The notes under the pieces are model-generated. The model made no database searches. It was given only the letters and a program-made list of their open reading frames with translations, and was not told where the DNA came from. From Oxyruncus cristatus (Eukaryota; Chordata; Aves; Passeriformes; Cotingidae), in NCBI GenBank assembly GCA_013399855.1, contig VXAY01000770.1:186001-250000 (forward strand): 64,000 nt of DNA, read 5' to 3'. A program made the position numbers and the translations under genes. Positions 51,377 through 64,000 of this stretch are shown one piece after another (the stretch's first letter is position 1; each line of letters opens with the position of its first letter).

Positions 51377-54300
51377 CTTTGCTGATTACCCTGAAATCCT
51401 GCCTCCATTCACTACAATCAACACAAGTTCTAATCTGTCCTACTGTTTTATAATTCAGAGATTTCACCACACCAATAGGGACAGAGACTTCAAAGACAGA
51501 CTCTTTAGAGACTCCTTCAGTGGTCATATCTTCAGCAGACACATTTCTAACTAAACCCTGTAACAGAGACTTCTCTATGGATCTGATACAGAGATTCCAT
51601 GTCAGCATCTATAAACAAGCTTTTTTTTTGTACCACTAAGGCTTGAATACAAAAACACACTGAAGAAAGGAAGAACAGAGTCATAGAGTCTATAAAATAA
51701 AGTGAAAGCTTATTAAATCCTTGCACTAGAGGTAGGAAGGCAGGTTTGAGTTCAGGTGGTGTGAACTTTGTGCCCAGGGAATGGCTGGGATTCCTGCCTC
51801 TTGCTAGCCTAACATCTTAAAGGGAATTAGAATTTCTAACACTGCTATTTCAGAAGGAATCAGTGAAAATCCCTCACCCTACTGTGTGAAAAATTTCCTC
51901 ATGTCTCTCTGGATAGTGATTTTAGATGGATGTGCCAGGAGCCAAAACCTGGCTGCCCTCCCACAGTCCAGGTAGCAGGCTATCCCCTCACCTACATGGC
52001 TTCCACCTCCTAAAGTTAACCGGCATGCACATGTTAATGGAGGATGCACACTCTAAAAATAACAAACCACATTTTTTTTCCCCTCCCTATGCCCCATCTC
52101 CACTTTTGACAAGAAAATAGCAAGAAGGAAGAGTTTGAAATCTCAGCACCCACAGGAAGTTTCATTTCCGAAGTTGGATTCAAGGTTCTTTCTAACAAAA
52201 CCCAACTCACTGATTCCTCTCACCTATGTCCTGCCTGTTCACAGGGTACTCTCTGGGAAAAAGTGCAACTGGAGAACCTAACAGAAACACACATTGGAGT
52301 AATTTCCTGAAAACACAACAAAAACCAACCATCATTTATTCTACTTCAAAACACAACATACCCTGGCAAATGTCAGTGAGTGACGTGACGTGGTTTAAAA
52401 AGGGTAAGAGCAATATCCTATCAGAGAAAAAGAGACACACACTGCCACACACAGCTGGCCAAGAAATTCCAGTTTTAGAGAGAACAAACAGAACTATAAA
52501 TGGCAAAGACCTTCAAAGGAAAGTTGAAGTATTTTCTTAACAAAACCAAAATCTGAACCAAATGGCAGTTTTATAGGAACTTTTTTTTAAAATTGAAAAA
52601 CATATGGAGGGGAAAAAAAACAACCAAGCAGATATTCCTTATTTTAATTTTGGTCATTTAAGTCAAGATCAATTGATCAGCCTTGAAGCACATGAAATGA
52701 ACTATTTTGGAGATGTTGAGCCACACTGCACTTGACAGTGCTGCCTTCTACCCGACCTGCTACCTCTGGGAGACCTGCAGCTGGAAGAAAGTGGAAAGCT
52801 GCTCCCTACTCTTTAGTTGAGGACCATGAAAAACATTTTGGATCAAATTAAAAAAAAAAAAGAAAAAAAAAAAAAAAAAAAATTGGAAGTGCTGCCTGCA
52901 CTATGAAACCATCAATACTTTTTCCCAACAGCTCAGCATCAGAGTGCATCCTCTGCAGAGGCCTTGCACTTGCTTGATCTGCCATCCTGAGCCTTTAACT
53001 GACCCCCTTTCTGTGACTACTTGCTGTTCTCTTGCAGGATATAAGAAAAATATAAAATGCATTGCTTTTAGTAAATATTTCTTACCCACCAAGGCAAGTA
53101 AAGTGCTTAAAAGAAAAAGACAATTATCTGATTACATGACACTTCTGTTTTTTCTGTCTGCCTGTTTTTGACGCAGTTCTACTCTCTACCTCTGGAAAAC
53201 ACGAGATTTTAAATTACACCTTCTCTGCAATTATTAGGCTTTTGTTTTACACTGTTTTGTGAGACACTACCCTGACAAAGGAATGTTTTATAAAGCAAGA
53301 GAAATCCCAGTCGTCACACTTGTCTGTAGGTGCTGGGGTGGCCATTTGGTAAGCGGCTGCTCACAGCCCTCCCCAACTCACAAGTGGAAGAGCTCAGATC
53401 TCACTCCAAGCCTTAGCAGAATGAATAAAGATACACAAACAGTTGGAGAGGAAAAATACCAGGAGTTATCCAAGACAGCAGCGTTTCAGGTGAAGGACAA
53501 TACAATTTACCGTTCACTTGCAATTACTGCTGCACAACTCAGGGAGCTTGAAGCTCGTCATCGTTTCTATCGATTGTTTTCCAAAAAAACATTTGCTGTT
53601 GAAGCTTAAAAAAACGCCAAAACTGCAACAGGCTGGATGCAGGTATCTGTTTAGATATCAGCCTGTCGCTAAAGGTAAATGAATTTTAACTGGATCAATC
53701 ACAGGCAGAGGCACAGGAAAGGAAAAGATACCTAAAGGCACAATGGAAATTAATAGAGAAATTCCCCCGGATGGCTCCAATGCTGCTCCATTTTTCCCTG
53801 GTGAAAGTGCAACACCAGCCCTTATCACAACCATGAAATGGGACAGAGTAACAGCGTATCACCTTGCTCCCCACTCTGCTTTATTCTGGCTCCTCTAAAT
53901 ATTTATTGAAACTGATAGGCAAGGCACTGCACTTCAGCTGTTCTATGGCCAACCTTATCATGTTCTGACACACAGGAGGAGGCTAATAGTTAAGATTCTT
54001 CCAGATTTTGGAGATAACTGCAAATCTCCAGCATACAGGGCCTAATGATAGTTTGAAAGAACCAGCTCTAAGCTACTGCTCTTACAGCAGGGATGAGTTT
54101 ACTGAAATCTGATGTTGACTGATCCACAGGAATAACAGGTAAACTGCAGCCAGGTTCAAAGTTCAGACAAATCCCTGTGTTTTAGGTGCTTACGTGAACT
54201 ACCCTGGCCTCTTGTGTCTGATGGACTGCAGCAGAAGCTCTTCAGAAGCAATCTTTGAGAGATTTCTGGTACTTCTGACACTTTTTTACTACACCTGGTA

Positions 54301-56053
54301 TTTTTTGACAGATGCAGATGAAACAAAACAATCCTCCACTTCAGCCTATTGCTTTTATGCTCTATTTCTCCTTGATGTTAGTTATTACCTGCGCTGCAGT
54401 AGAGGCTGGGAGCAATACTGACCCAAAGGAGAAAATCCCTCCCTTGGGCAATCAATGGCCAAACTCCCAAGACATGAGAAAACCATGAGATGCAGCGATC
54501 TCTTGTGAGAAGCAAACAGAAAACTCAGGGATGAACCTGCAAAGTAACCATCAGCTGGATAAAGTATGCTTATTCTTCCCCTTGGTGAGCAAATTGCTCT
54601 TCCATTAGTGAATGTTCAAGGGAGTTGGAATTAAGGCCAGACTGCAGATTTCTAAGCTTTCATCAAAAGCTCTCCCAATAAATGGGTGGGAGGCAGCATC
54701 TGAGGGACATCTGGATGGAAAGACTGGCAGATTATATAGCGTAAAAACCAGTAAAAAATAATGGGAAGAGTGAGGTTCATTAAACATTTCTGAGACTTTA
54801 AAAAAGGCTGAGGTCCCCTCCTCAGCAGAGGCAATGCTTTGGGACAGAGCAGACGGCATCTCTCGCACTAACAAGCTGGTTTTCAGCCTTATTTAGCATT
54901 TGAGCAAGTTAATTTTCCTAAAGCATTCAGCTATGTGGCAGCACAGGCACCTTCTCACAAGGCATGTTGTTCTAACAGATCAAAACTCTGTTGTTTTTAA
55001 AGTCTCATTAAACACATACTCAGCTGTCAGACATTAGCGCACATTACAAAAATGAAATTGATGATTGAGACTGAAAATCCAGCCTGATGTGCTGTCCCTA
55101 ATTTACCCCAGTTCTTTCAACAGACTTTTCAGAGTGCTCGATCCATTACAGTGCTTTCACTGTGATACTGAAACGCAAAAAATGGATGAGTAAAAGGCAA
55201 AACGTCAGGTCAAATTTTTCAAGCTTAACTCAGAATTTAATTACATTTAGAGGTGGAAGTCAAACTATTACAACTGTCTTTAAGGTAATCTCCTCGAGTA
55301 GAAGGGAGTATATATGTCCCACACACAGGTACACCTGCTAACCCTCACTGCTGTTAACCATCACTCAATACAGCTGCTGTGAGACAAAACCCTGTTTTTT
55401 GATTTTCTACTGACTGCTGCTGTATAATCAGTTTAGCCTGTAAGTCAGAAACCCCAGGCACTGTTCCTGTCAAGGTGAGGGACTTAACTCAGATATAGAA
55501 ACACATGGAAAAACTGCTATGGGGATTTCGCAAAGAGAGGGACTTGGAAATCACTAAAGTTGGAGCTGAAGCTTATGGCAGCAAGACACTGTGAGTCTCT
55601 GAAGGATTTTGTGTGTCTAGTTAGAAGTCAATGGCTAACATGACCCCATTTGAAAGCTCAACCCATGTGAGACGTGAGATACGTGGCTCAGATCCTGGCT
55701 GTGGGTTCAGCTTCACTGGAGATGTAGGTACTGTGAATATTAAAGCTGTTGGACATCAAGTGCAAATGCTTCCATGAGAGAATAGTGCACTGGATATTTA
55801 TGCTAATACCATACTGATGGCTCAGTGCAAAGGTTGCAGAGGGAAGTGCAATCAAATCTGCCGCTGGAAAAAAGAAACTGGAGGCAAAGGAACACGGGAT
55901 AGGAGTCTCCCCAGGACCAGGGGCTTGGCTGCTGCTTGGCACATCATATAGAAACCATAACCAACACCATTTATGGGCTAAAACATTGAGATTTTAAGCC
56001 AGACAATCAGCATCATACCTCAGTGGGGATGTACCTGTCCATCGTAATCCTAA
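51377..56053. other. Anonymous intronic sequence
   Basis: Unique sequence with one long A tract at 52850-52882. Open frames at 53259-53609 (116 codons) and elsewhere have no recognisable domain. Nothing else can be supported. Confidence 0.55.
52850..52882 (+). repeat. A-rich homopolymer tract
   Basis: Thirty-three bases, all adenine except for one G (plus a T at the left edge). The upstream 300 bp show no intact gene copy, so it is not a clear processed-pseudogene tail. Confidence 0.9.
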
Positions 56054-56265
56054 ATCATAGAATCATCATAGAATGCCTTGGATTGGAGAGGACCTTAAAG
56101 ATCACCTGATTCCAACCCCTTGCCGTGGGCAGGGACACCTTCCACTAGACCAGGTTGCTCCAAGACCCGTCTAACCTGGCCTGGAACACTTCCAGGGATG
56201 GGGCAGCCACAGCCTCTTTGGGCAACCTGTGCCAGGGCCTCACTGCCCTCACAGTTTTTTCAATT
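56054..56265 (-). mobile_element. CR1 LINE, 3' end fragment
   Basis: The plus strand shows CATAGAATCATCATAGAAT (tail octamers), then GATTGGAGAGGACCTTAAAG, CAGGGACACCTTCCACTAGA and CAGGTTGCTCCAAGAC. It is therefore a minus-strand CR1. The encoded C-terminus HRLPKEAVAAPSLEVFQ with ARLDGSWSNLV before the stop is the CR1 reverse-transcriptase end. Homology ends near 56265 in the CTCACAGT region. It shares its 3' end type with the copy at 42476 but is shorter. Confidence 0.95.
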
Positions 56266-57440
56266 CCCTGGACTGTTTGGACTGAAACACCACAGAGCAG
56301 AACTCTCTCTTCTGAAATAAGGTCTCCTGCAACAATACTCGGGTGAGGCTTTTTGGACTGTGTCACCATACAAATACTGTACAAACACTTATAGACCCAA
56401 AGTATTATATTGTGCCTTTTTTTTTTTCAAATATAAGAATAATATTTCTCCTGCCCAAGAAGAATCCTCGTTTGTTAATAGACCATTTTTAAAAAGAAAA
56501 GACTGAGCCTTCTTTGGCTGCTTGGACCAACTAGTTCAGCAAAAAGTGAAATTTCTTCTCTTGATCTTCAAATAGCCTTTGAAATAAATACTTGTTGCAG
56601 CAAGAGAAAGTTTGGGTTGTTTTTGTCATCAGATTTGAGATCAAGAAGAGATGAGATATTCTAGGATGAAAGGCAGAAATTCCAGATGAAGGACTGAAAC
56701 CCAAAGAAGGTTTAGAATAACTGTGTAAAGGTGCTGGGAGGAAAACATGGTGCCGGGCTTGGTTCCAGGTATGTATTCTCTCAATTCCTTTTGCTGGAGG
56801 CAAAGAAACCAGACAGAGGCAGAGGGTTGGTTGTGCAGTGCTGGGATTGAGCCCACCATCCCCTGTGTCTAATACCTAATCCTAACTGGAGGTTTATGGT
56901 GTTTGGGGGGATTTCTAGATGCAGCCTTCCCTTATCCTTTGGAAGCTCGTCCTAAGCAATGCTTTCATTCAAGACCCAATCTTTTTCTTTTTGGAAACTT
57001 TGCCATGAATTAGCCTTGAGGTGAGATTTAGACCCTCAGGTGTCCTGACACACTGTCCCACTTCACTTTGGGAATCGCTTCTCGCCCCTCTCCTGTGGCA
57101 CACCTTGGGTGGCCCCTGCTCAGGGCCCAGGGGAATAAGGGCTCCTCCACAGATACTTCTGCCTTACCACATTCACTCTGACTGCTATGCTGCAAACCCA
57201 CAGCCACTTTCTCTCTGGTCCAGCCTTTACTCAAAAGTAATTTTTTTTTTTCGGTCGGCTTAAACCAATGCAGCCTGGTTGTATGTAGGATGCTGCAGAA
57301 AGAATTATACAGACCCGATAACATCAGTGATAAAACATGCCCCCTCTCATTTCCCAAGCCCAAATTTATAAAAGGAATACAGCACAAATGTTATTTCATT
57401 GCTTAATGTTCTTCTTTTTATGGAGAACACTCTCCATTTT

Positions 57441-57453
57441 GGGGGGGGGGGGG
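57441..57453 (+). repeat. G13 homopolymer
   Basis: Thirteen consecutive guanines on the plus strand (C13 on the ERBB4 sense strand). Length errors are likely here. Confidence 0.95.
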
Positions 57454-58429
57454 TTGCTTTAAAGTTCATTTTTCAATTTACAAGCCCCCTACCTACTTTT
57501 CATCAGGATCACATCGGGGCACCCTAATATAATCAGACAGAAACAGGTTCAGCATAGGAAGAGCTCTGACAACCTGTGGGAAGTAGGCTAAAATCCATAA
57601 TAACTATGAAAAACAAACTCAAATCAAGGTAAACCAACAAAAAACATAATAGAAAAGGTGCAGATTAGAGATAATCAGCTATTATTGCAGTGAAACAATT
57701 TCACACTAAAGAAAGAAAGAAGGGAAAGCAAAAACCAACTGCCAGCCTTCCAACCTCAATTCAGTTCATGTGGGCTCAGCATCTTCACTGCTGACACAGA
57801 TCTAAACCCTTCCTAAGTCTGGAATAAAACACATCAAAATTGCTTTGTAAGCTCTACAGCTCCAGCAGCAGGTGGGTGCTCACAGAGAGCTGAACTGAGG
57901 TGCTCCAGATAAAACTCAGGGCTGGGAATTACTGGATTTGAAACACCTTGCAAATATTTTTTTCCATCCTTTGATTTTTATTTAAACCATAAAAACCTGT
58001 TGCTCTGGATTAAACACCAAAAAAATTAAGACAGCCAAACATTGACATTTTTTCTCTTTCTGTTCCATTTCCTATGTTTCATTTGACAATGCTGGTAAAT
58101 TCACTGGGGATGTCTAACGTTCTTTAAAACAAATTGCAGCATCCATAGGGAGATGCCTGTCTCCACTCTCCTCACCTCCTCCTCCCTTGGCCAAGCCCAA
58201 AGGTAGCAGCAGCAGAATGTGCAACCTCAGGCTGTGCAAGGACATCTGCAGCCCTGAACAAATCTCTCACTGTTGCTCTTTCAGGAGCTGAATGGGAAAG
58301 CAAAGTCTAGAGGCTCAATCAGTGGGTGCCACCCCTCCCCTGCCAATGGTACAGCTGCTGAAGTGCATTTGTTTTTAGAAAGAGTTTTTTCAGCATCCAA
58401 TTCACAGAGCTTTGCTTTTTCCTTTTTTT

Positions 58430-58570
58430 TTCCCCTAATGTGTAAAGTGCTTTGTGAATGGGCCAGCTAAAATTATTTATAATGAGCTAATTTCCATAAA
58501 ATTGGACTAATTAATTTTCATGCTGCCTGATGAAAATTGCTAACATTGGCTTTTTACTGACAATTGAGGT
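58430..58570. promoter_or_regulatory. Candidate AT-rich conserved element
   Basis: The patch contains AAATTATTTATAATGAGC, GGACTAATTAATTTTCATG and GATGAAAATTGCTAAC, with several homeodomain cores in about 100 bp and no repeat character. This is the texture of a conserved non-coding element; it is a guess from composition and motifs. Confidence 0.22.
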
Positions 58571-60610
58571 CCTGCAGCCAGTTTCACACCCATCTGACTG
58601 GAAGGAGGTCCAAGCTGGATCCTCAGCAAGTGTAAATCAGCAGATAGATAGTAAAGCAAGCAGAGCAGTGTCCTCATTTATGCAGGAAAAATAGTTTAGG
58701 CCACTTCATAGTTTATATGGGGGTAACAGTGTTATCTTTAATTAAGTGCATATATAAATAGAGAGGCACAATGTAAAGTTACTTCTTCAAGCTTCTGAAA
58801 GCCAAGCAAAGACTTAGCTCAAGTAGAATATATTTACCCTCCATTGGGTTTAGAGAAAATATCGGCCTTTGTGCATAGTCAACCAGGAAGTGGCAGGAGG
58901 GGCAGCTCAAAGGGAAAAGGAAAAAAAAAATAACTTTACAGTAGAGCTTCAGTGCCTTGAAGTTTCACAAACAGCCAAGGGATTTGTGTGCTCCTAATGG
59001 ATTTGCATAGGAAAATTGCCACTAAAGGGATTAATATCACCCTTTAAAAAAAACATTTCACACAGTATTAGAGGACATAGGTCCATTTATGGCTAGTCCT
59101 GCTGGGAACAGTTGACTTTGCAAAACAAAACTATGATGACCTACATAAAAGGGATTTCACAGGTACAATCAAAGTCAGTATTTGGCTGGGCTCAGAAGAA
59201 GGAAAGTGCTCCTTGTAGCATCTTTGTGTTGTGGGCTACACTTTGACAGTATTTTTTAAATCACATGAAGCTTTAAGTGCCTAAGCCCGCACACCAACAA
59301 ATGAAACTACTGTTGGCATTTAAAAATATATTACCGAGTTGTATCATGGGCATGAGATGCTTCTTGGACTTCTAACTAAAAACCAATTGATATTCTCATA
59401 TTAATCCCATCTGAACTCTTCCCTGTAAACTCAGAGGTCTAAGTTTGTGACCATCACACCCTCTGTGTGATATCAACATTCACACCTCCAGCCTCCCTGA
59501 TAACACAGACCACCTTTCCCAGATAGAAAAAATCTTCCAGGTTAACACTCTGGATCCACTTGTTTGCTGTACTACAGTACACCTATGTAAAGCAAAACTA
59601 AACAACTTGTTTTTCATGTCTAAATGTTGCTGAATGACACTGTATCAAGCTAATTTTGCCTTAGGCTTATTAACACAAATTGAATTTGGTGCTAATCAGA
59701 TACCACGTTGGTACAGAATATGGAAATGTGCGATTTGCACTGACTGCTGTAAAATACAGTAATTGTATTTGTGCAAGACACGGGCCTTGTAGAAGACCCC
59801 ACAATTACTAGAAGTCACACACCAGCTGGAGTTTATTGGATACTGCCTGAGCAACTTAGCTGTTCTTGGCCTCAGGCCTACACTTTCAAATGATCTACAT
59901 AAATTAGGGGACAGATGCTTCAGCTTTTGAATTTATCCTGTGCCTCCTCACCTTGCACGGGAATCTGTGGTTTCCAGGACACTTCTTTCCAGAAGTATTG
60001 TGAGATGCTACTCAGCAATGTCTGCTAACAGCTGCAACACGGTGTCCACCTCCAAAACCCAGATGGGCAACCACAAATGGTGGGGTTGCAGCATGAGGAA
60101 AGGGTGAGAGATGCTGTGTGGATATCCTGGATGCTCTACACACTCCCCTGTCAGAATCAGGCCCAGCTATCCTAGTACCTCTCAGGGAAATACTTCAACC
60201 AGTGTGCTGAAGGCTGAGATCTCCCCTTCAGTATAGCCCACCATGAATGCAGGCATTTATGTTACTGATATAAATGCCAATTCTTTTTTGCAAAAAGCAA
60301 CCCTTCCCAAGAGGACCACAGCTACCTATTGCACTGTGATACATACATATACATATACTTAATACACTGAATTTATAACATTTTTAATAGCAATTAGTTA
60401 AATGCTAAGTTTCCAAGTGTTTACAGCACCCCCTACATAAGGAAATGCAACTCCATGACTGCTGCAACTTTGACATGCAAGATTTATCCCCATCTCTGGC
60501 AATTGATGGAAGCTCTTTAAGAGTTCATTGAAAGGCTTCATTTCTGTACTATCTTTATGGTCCCTATTAGTTGATCACATGCTAGGCACAACTGAGGTAG
60601 AGATTTATGT

Positions 60611-60650
60611 GAATATATATATATAATATATAATCTAGCTAAAATATTGA
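60611..60650 (+). repeat. TA-rich short repeat
   Basis: Alternating TA runs (ATATATATATAT, then AATATATAATC). An unstable simple sequence with no further context. Confidence 0.8.
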
Positions 60651-63600
60651 TATATGTCAAGCTAATATCTCTTTCTCCTTTTATTTCCCCTCTTGCCTTT
60701 ATAAACCCACTTCATTCTACTAAAATATTAATTATGATTTTTCTTTCCCTGTATGTGGCTACATTTGTCTTTTGCTTCTATTTACTGCTTCATGACAGCT
60801 CATGAAATGACAGTCAATAATTCTCTTTTCCACTCCCAAGAAATCTGAATGGATGACTTGCAAGAAAAGAAGAGAAATTAAAGAGGTGTAGGGTGCTGGG
60901 GAGAAGGACACAGGTCGTGGGGCCATTGTGATGCTAGATGACATTTTCTAAAGGGCCAAGATCACACACAACACGAGCTGACAGGAGGAGACTGTCACAG
61001 AGGAGACAGGCAGGACTTCCCATCTGCCTCTACAATGACCTGGGGTTTAATTCCCTTTTGCAAATGGCAATCAAGTACTTCTGAACAGTCCTGACTATTA
61101 GGAAAGGGATAACCCCAGATTTAAGTGCATTAGAATAGAATGCAAAATATTAGGAGGATTAAAGGGCAAGTGAATACCAGAGAGATGCTGTAACACACTA
61201 CACGTATAGGCAGTCCAGAACCACATGGGACATCATGATCACAACTAGAAAAGACAAAGCCAAAATAAAGTAAGCCACAATAAAAGGGTGACCACTGAAA
61301 TGAAGAGGAGAAATTATAAAAATACTCCCAAGAATAAGTGGTGGGGAGGAAATGAATTGCAAAATCCTGTTCAGCCTCCCTTCAAACGTATAACCAACAC
61401 TGAAAAGGTGTGAAAGCCTCAAATTAAACCTGATAAATGGATATAAGAAATAAATTCAAACGCCCAGGTAGCTGTGTCTCTTGCCATTCTAAGGTACCAT
61501 TGTATTCGTGCATTTAGGAAAGGATATCAGTACGGGTCCCACAGCTGAGGAGACAACCAGAGTATTCTCGGGTATAGCAGCAAATCTTTTAAAAGCTGTA
61601 AATACTGTAAATCAGGGCCGAGAAGGAGCTTTGGCTGTGGGAAAGGAGTCACTTCCTATACCAGCCGATGGCACACCTATGTATTTCTGCCTGGTCCAAC
61701 CCCATGGACTCTGCTCAATGGGCTGGCAGCCCTTCAAGAACCACCTGCTGCTCCTGCTGTTCCCCACAACAACCTCTCTTATTCACATTTCCACATTTCA
61801 ATTGCTAGGTTTTGCCCAGAACCAAAACCAAACAGGTTCAACCCGCCAGAAAGAATCCACAGAAGTTCTGAGAAACAACTCTGGATAAACAGGAACACCT
61901 GTACCAGCTGAAGCTGCAACATGGCAGCCACCTTCAACTCGTTAGGATTTTTGGACCCCAAGGCTAAGAGCAGTTCCTCAAGTTGAGATGAACAGTGGCA
62001 GTTCTTGAGGGATCCCAATTTCATCAGAGAACCAGATTCCATGACTTGGAAACATGGTGCTGGCTTAGTCTTGAGCTATTCGCACAGTGTCAGCAGCAAT
62101 CCAGCAGAAGATACTCTATGTCCATTCATCATTACCTCACACTCACAGACTAAGCTCTCCTGTTTCTCTTAGAGGAACTTTTCTGGAGTGATATTACACA
62201 CTGCAGCTTAAACAGACAGACTTGTTAAGAGAACGTATTTTCTATGCCCACGAAGAGATGCTCATGGAAATACAATTAAACCCTTTCAAGACAGAGAAAT
62301 GTGCTTTTTATCGGGAAACAAACTTCCCCAACTTCTAACAGGAAAGGGCCAACCAAAAGGACATATTATTCTGCTCAATAAAAGTTTTTTGCTGCAGACT
62401 GTGGCAAATTCAATCTAAAAAAAATTTAAGTATATTAAAATGTCTTTTTTTATGTAATAGTTTTATTCCATTTTGCCTATAATTCATTGTATATAGGATG
62501 TGTCATTTCAACTGTATTTTAAGGCTAATTTTTTTCACAGATATTCAAAAGATGTAGGTGTCTGATTTTCATTCATTTGGAAGAGTAAGTGAAACTCTAA
62601 TCAGGCAGACTGAGATGCTCAGGCAGAAAGCACGCTGTGCTGGGTTAGCACATAGTCACTGAAATGTTGCTTAGTGTATGTTATTAAATAATAATGAATT
62701 GAGGTCCTAAACAATGGCACTCCAGATGAAGATTTAAGATATGTTAATCATATTTATTTACTTTGCTCCCAAGGCAGAGTCAGCTTAATGCACCCACACA
62801 ACCTGATGCATGGTCACTGCAAGCTGCAAGAGCTCCAGCTCCTCTCTCTTGCCCTACCAAAAAACCCCAGACATTGTATTTAGAGTGCATTTAGGTTACC
62901 CTGGATTAAGGTGAAAGGAGGTCCTTTTGACTAGCACCTTAAATAGCCTCCTCTTGCTGGCATTATAGCATGTAATCCCCCCTATAAATGTAACAACCAC
63001 CAGGCTGAAATTCCCCTCACCTTTAGGACCAGATGGATGCTCCAAAGCCTCTGCCCTCTGATATCCGGACACCTTTTTTTAACCTAAACTCAGTCTGTTC
63101 ACCCTTATCTAACTCTGCCCTTTTAGCCATCATACTTCTTTTTACTCTTTTGTGTTTATTCCTTCTTCACCAGCAATCTTAGTTCCTTTCAGCCCTCTTT
63201 TCACTGCACTTAAGTGACTTCAACTCACATTCCTGAGGGCTCCGTACTGGGCATCTTTGCAGACAACCTCCTACCAGCTCAGCTTCCAAATCCCACTTGC
63301 TTAAACTGATCCCACCTTTCTGTTAGTGGACAGTATCTGTTTCCACACCTTTCACCAGAAGCATTGCATCCTCCTTCCTGCTGCATGACATTATTTACTT
63401 TAAGAGAACATTTTATAATTTCATTTGTTTCTCACTGACCAAATACTCACCACTTGAGCTGGGTATGTACTGGTGCATTTACCACACATCTACTACACTT
63501 GTAGAGCATGCAGAAGGATGCAACACTTAAATAAAATGTAGTAGGGCATAAAAGCAAACTGCAAATCACCACATTATTAAATGAACTGATCAAACTAGTC

Positions 63601-64000
63601 CCGATGTTGCCCTGATTTCATCACAAATTATGCTGTTGGTGATGACAATCAACGTATGTGGTTTGATTTTCAATAGAAAACTGTTCTGAGGTGAAGGAGG
63701 GAAGTTTGGTCAAAACCAAAAGAGTGCTGTCAGCAGTATCATCAGCTCTCCAGGGAGGTGTGCCGATCGCGGGCTGCAGTGTCCTGATGGACCAAGGACA
63801 GGGAACAAACTTGCCCTGTACTAGTAGCACATGCCATGGTTTAGGTGTAGGCTTGCCTGGGAGATACCTTGACAAAAATTATTGATTCTGTCACAATTTG
63901 CACACCGAGATGGGAATAAGATCTTACAGGTTAGTATAGATGCACATGGAAGTATACATTCAGGTTTACACCTCTGATCTAGTCATTTAAATCACCCCTC

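Larger units (their letters stand above)
13437..64000 (-). other. ERBB4: ERBB4 intron 2 (3' part, upstream of exon 3)
   Basis: The sequence to the right of exon 3 is the end of the preceding intron, at least 50.5 kb long in this window. Exon 2 (encoding the N-terminal Cys-Ala-Gly-Thr-Glu region in other vertebrates) was not seen, which fits the very large introns at the 5' end of ERBB4. It contains two CR1 fragments, one LTR, one RTE-like LINE and candidate regulatory patches. An independent gene nested in the intron cannot be ruled out, but none is supported by sequence. Confidence 0.88.
56266..64000. other. Anonymous intronic sequence
   Basis: About 7.7 kb with no recognised exon or mobile element. 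It contains a G13 run (57441-57453), an AT-rich element candidate (58430-58570) and a TA-rich patch (60611-60650). The open frame at 61508-61888 (126 codons) lacks recognisable motifs. Confidence 0.55.

Noticed and set aside
52850..52882. Long A tract as a possible processed-pseudogene or SINE tail.
   Set aside because: No gene-like or tRNA-like body precedes it and no flanking duplication was found.
61508..61888. 126-codon plus-strand open frame.
   Set aside because: The translation shows no family motif, signal peptide or splice context that I recognise.
1..64000. Bacterial-type systems, CRISPR arrays, tRNA or rRNA genes.
   Set aside because: No regularly spaced repeats, tRNA cloverleaf boxes or rRNA blocks were seen; composition and repeats are those of a bird intron.

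Overview
The window is vertebrate nuclear DNA, almost certainly from a bird. Two things show this. The dispersed repeats are avian CR1 LINE 3' ends, with the (ATTCTRTG)n-type tail and the conserved 3' end. The single recognisable coding exon is ERBB4, a gene with very long introns. No bacterial genes, operons, CRISPR arrays or phage modules are present, and nearly all open reading frames are chance frames in intronic DNA.

The backbone is the receptor tyrosine kinase gene ERBB4, transcribed on the minus strand. One 187-bp exon lies at 13250-13436. It corresponds to human exon 3, residues 79-140, in the first receptor-L (ligand-binding) domain. It has a consensus donor, a consensus acceptor and a plausible branch point. 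Positions 1-13249 are therefore intron 3 sequence, and 13437-64000 are intron 2 sequence. I did not see exon 2 or exon 4.

Mobile DNA is sparse. There are three truncated CR1 3' ends on the minus strand (2405-2506, 42476-42815, 56054-56265), an endogenous-retrovirus-like LTR on the plus strand (about 19247-19572), and a 5'-truncated non-LTR retrotransposon on the plus strand at 27822-28864. The last is the most interesting element. It carries the YADD reverse-transcriptase motif, a C-terminal CCHC zinc finger and a short (GAT)-type tail. It is flanked by an 11-bp target-site duplication and is almost intact at the protein level apart from one frameshift. It looks like an RTE-type endonuclease/reverse-transcriptase LINE and is much younger-looking than the CR1 copies.

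Two places bear on assembly quality: a 45-N gap after a 22-A run (2126-2192), and an exact 85-bp duplication around a single N (51206-51376). The second is very probably a false join. The remainder is anonymous intron with simple repeats, a few perfect inverted repeats, one diverged tandem duplication, and several AT-rich patches with homeodomain, POU or PBX-MEIS-like motifs that could be conserved regulatory elements. I found no convincing previously undescribed system. The window is best read as an ordinary avian ERBB4 intron-exon-intron segment with a few informative insertions.
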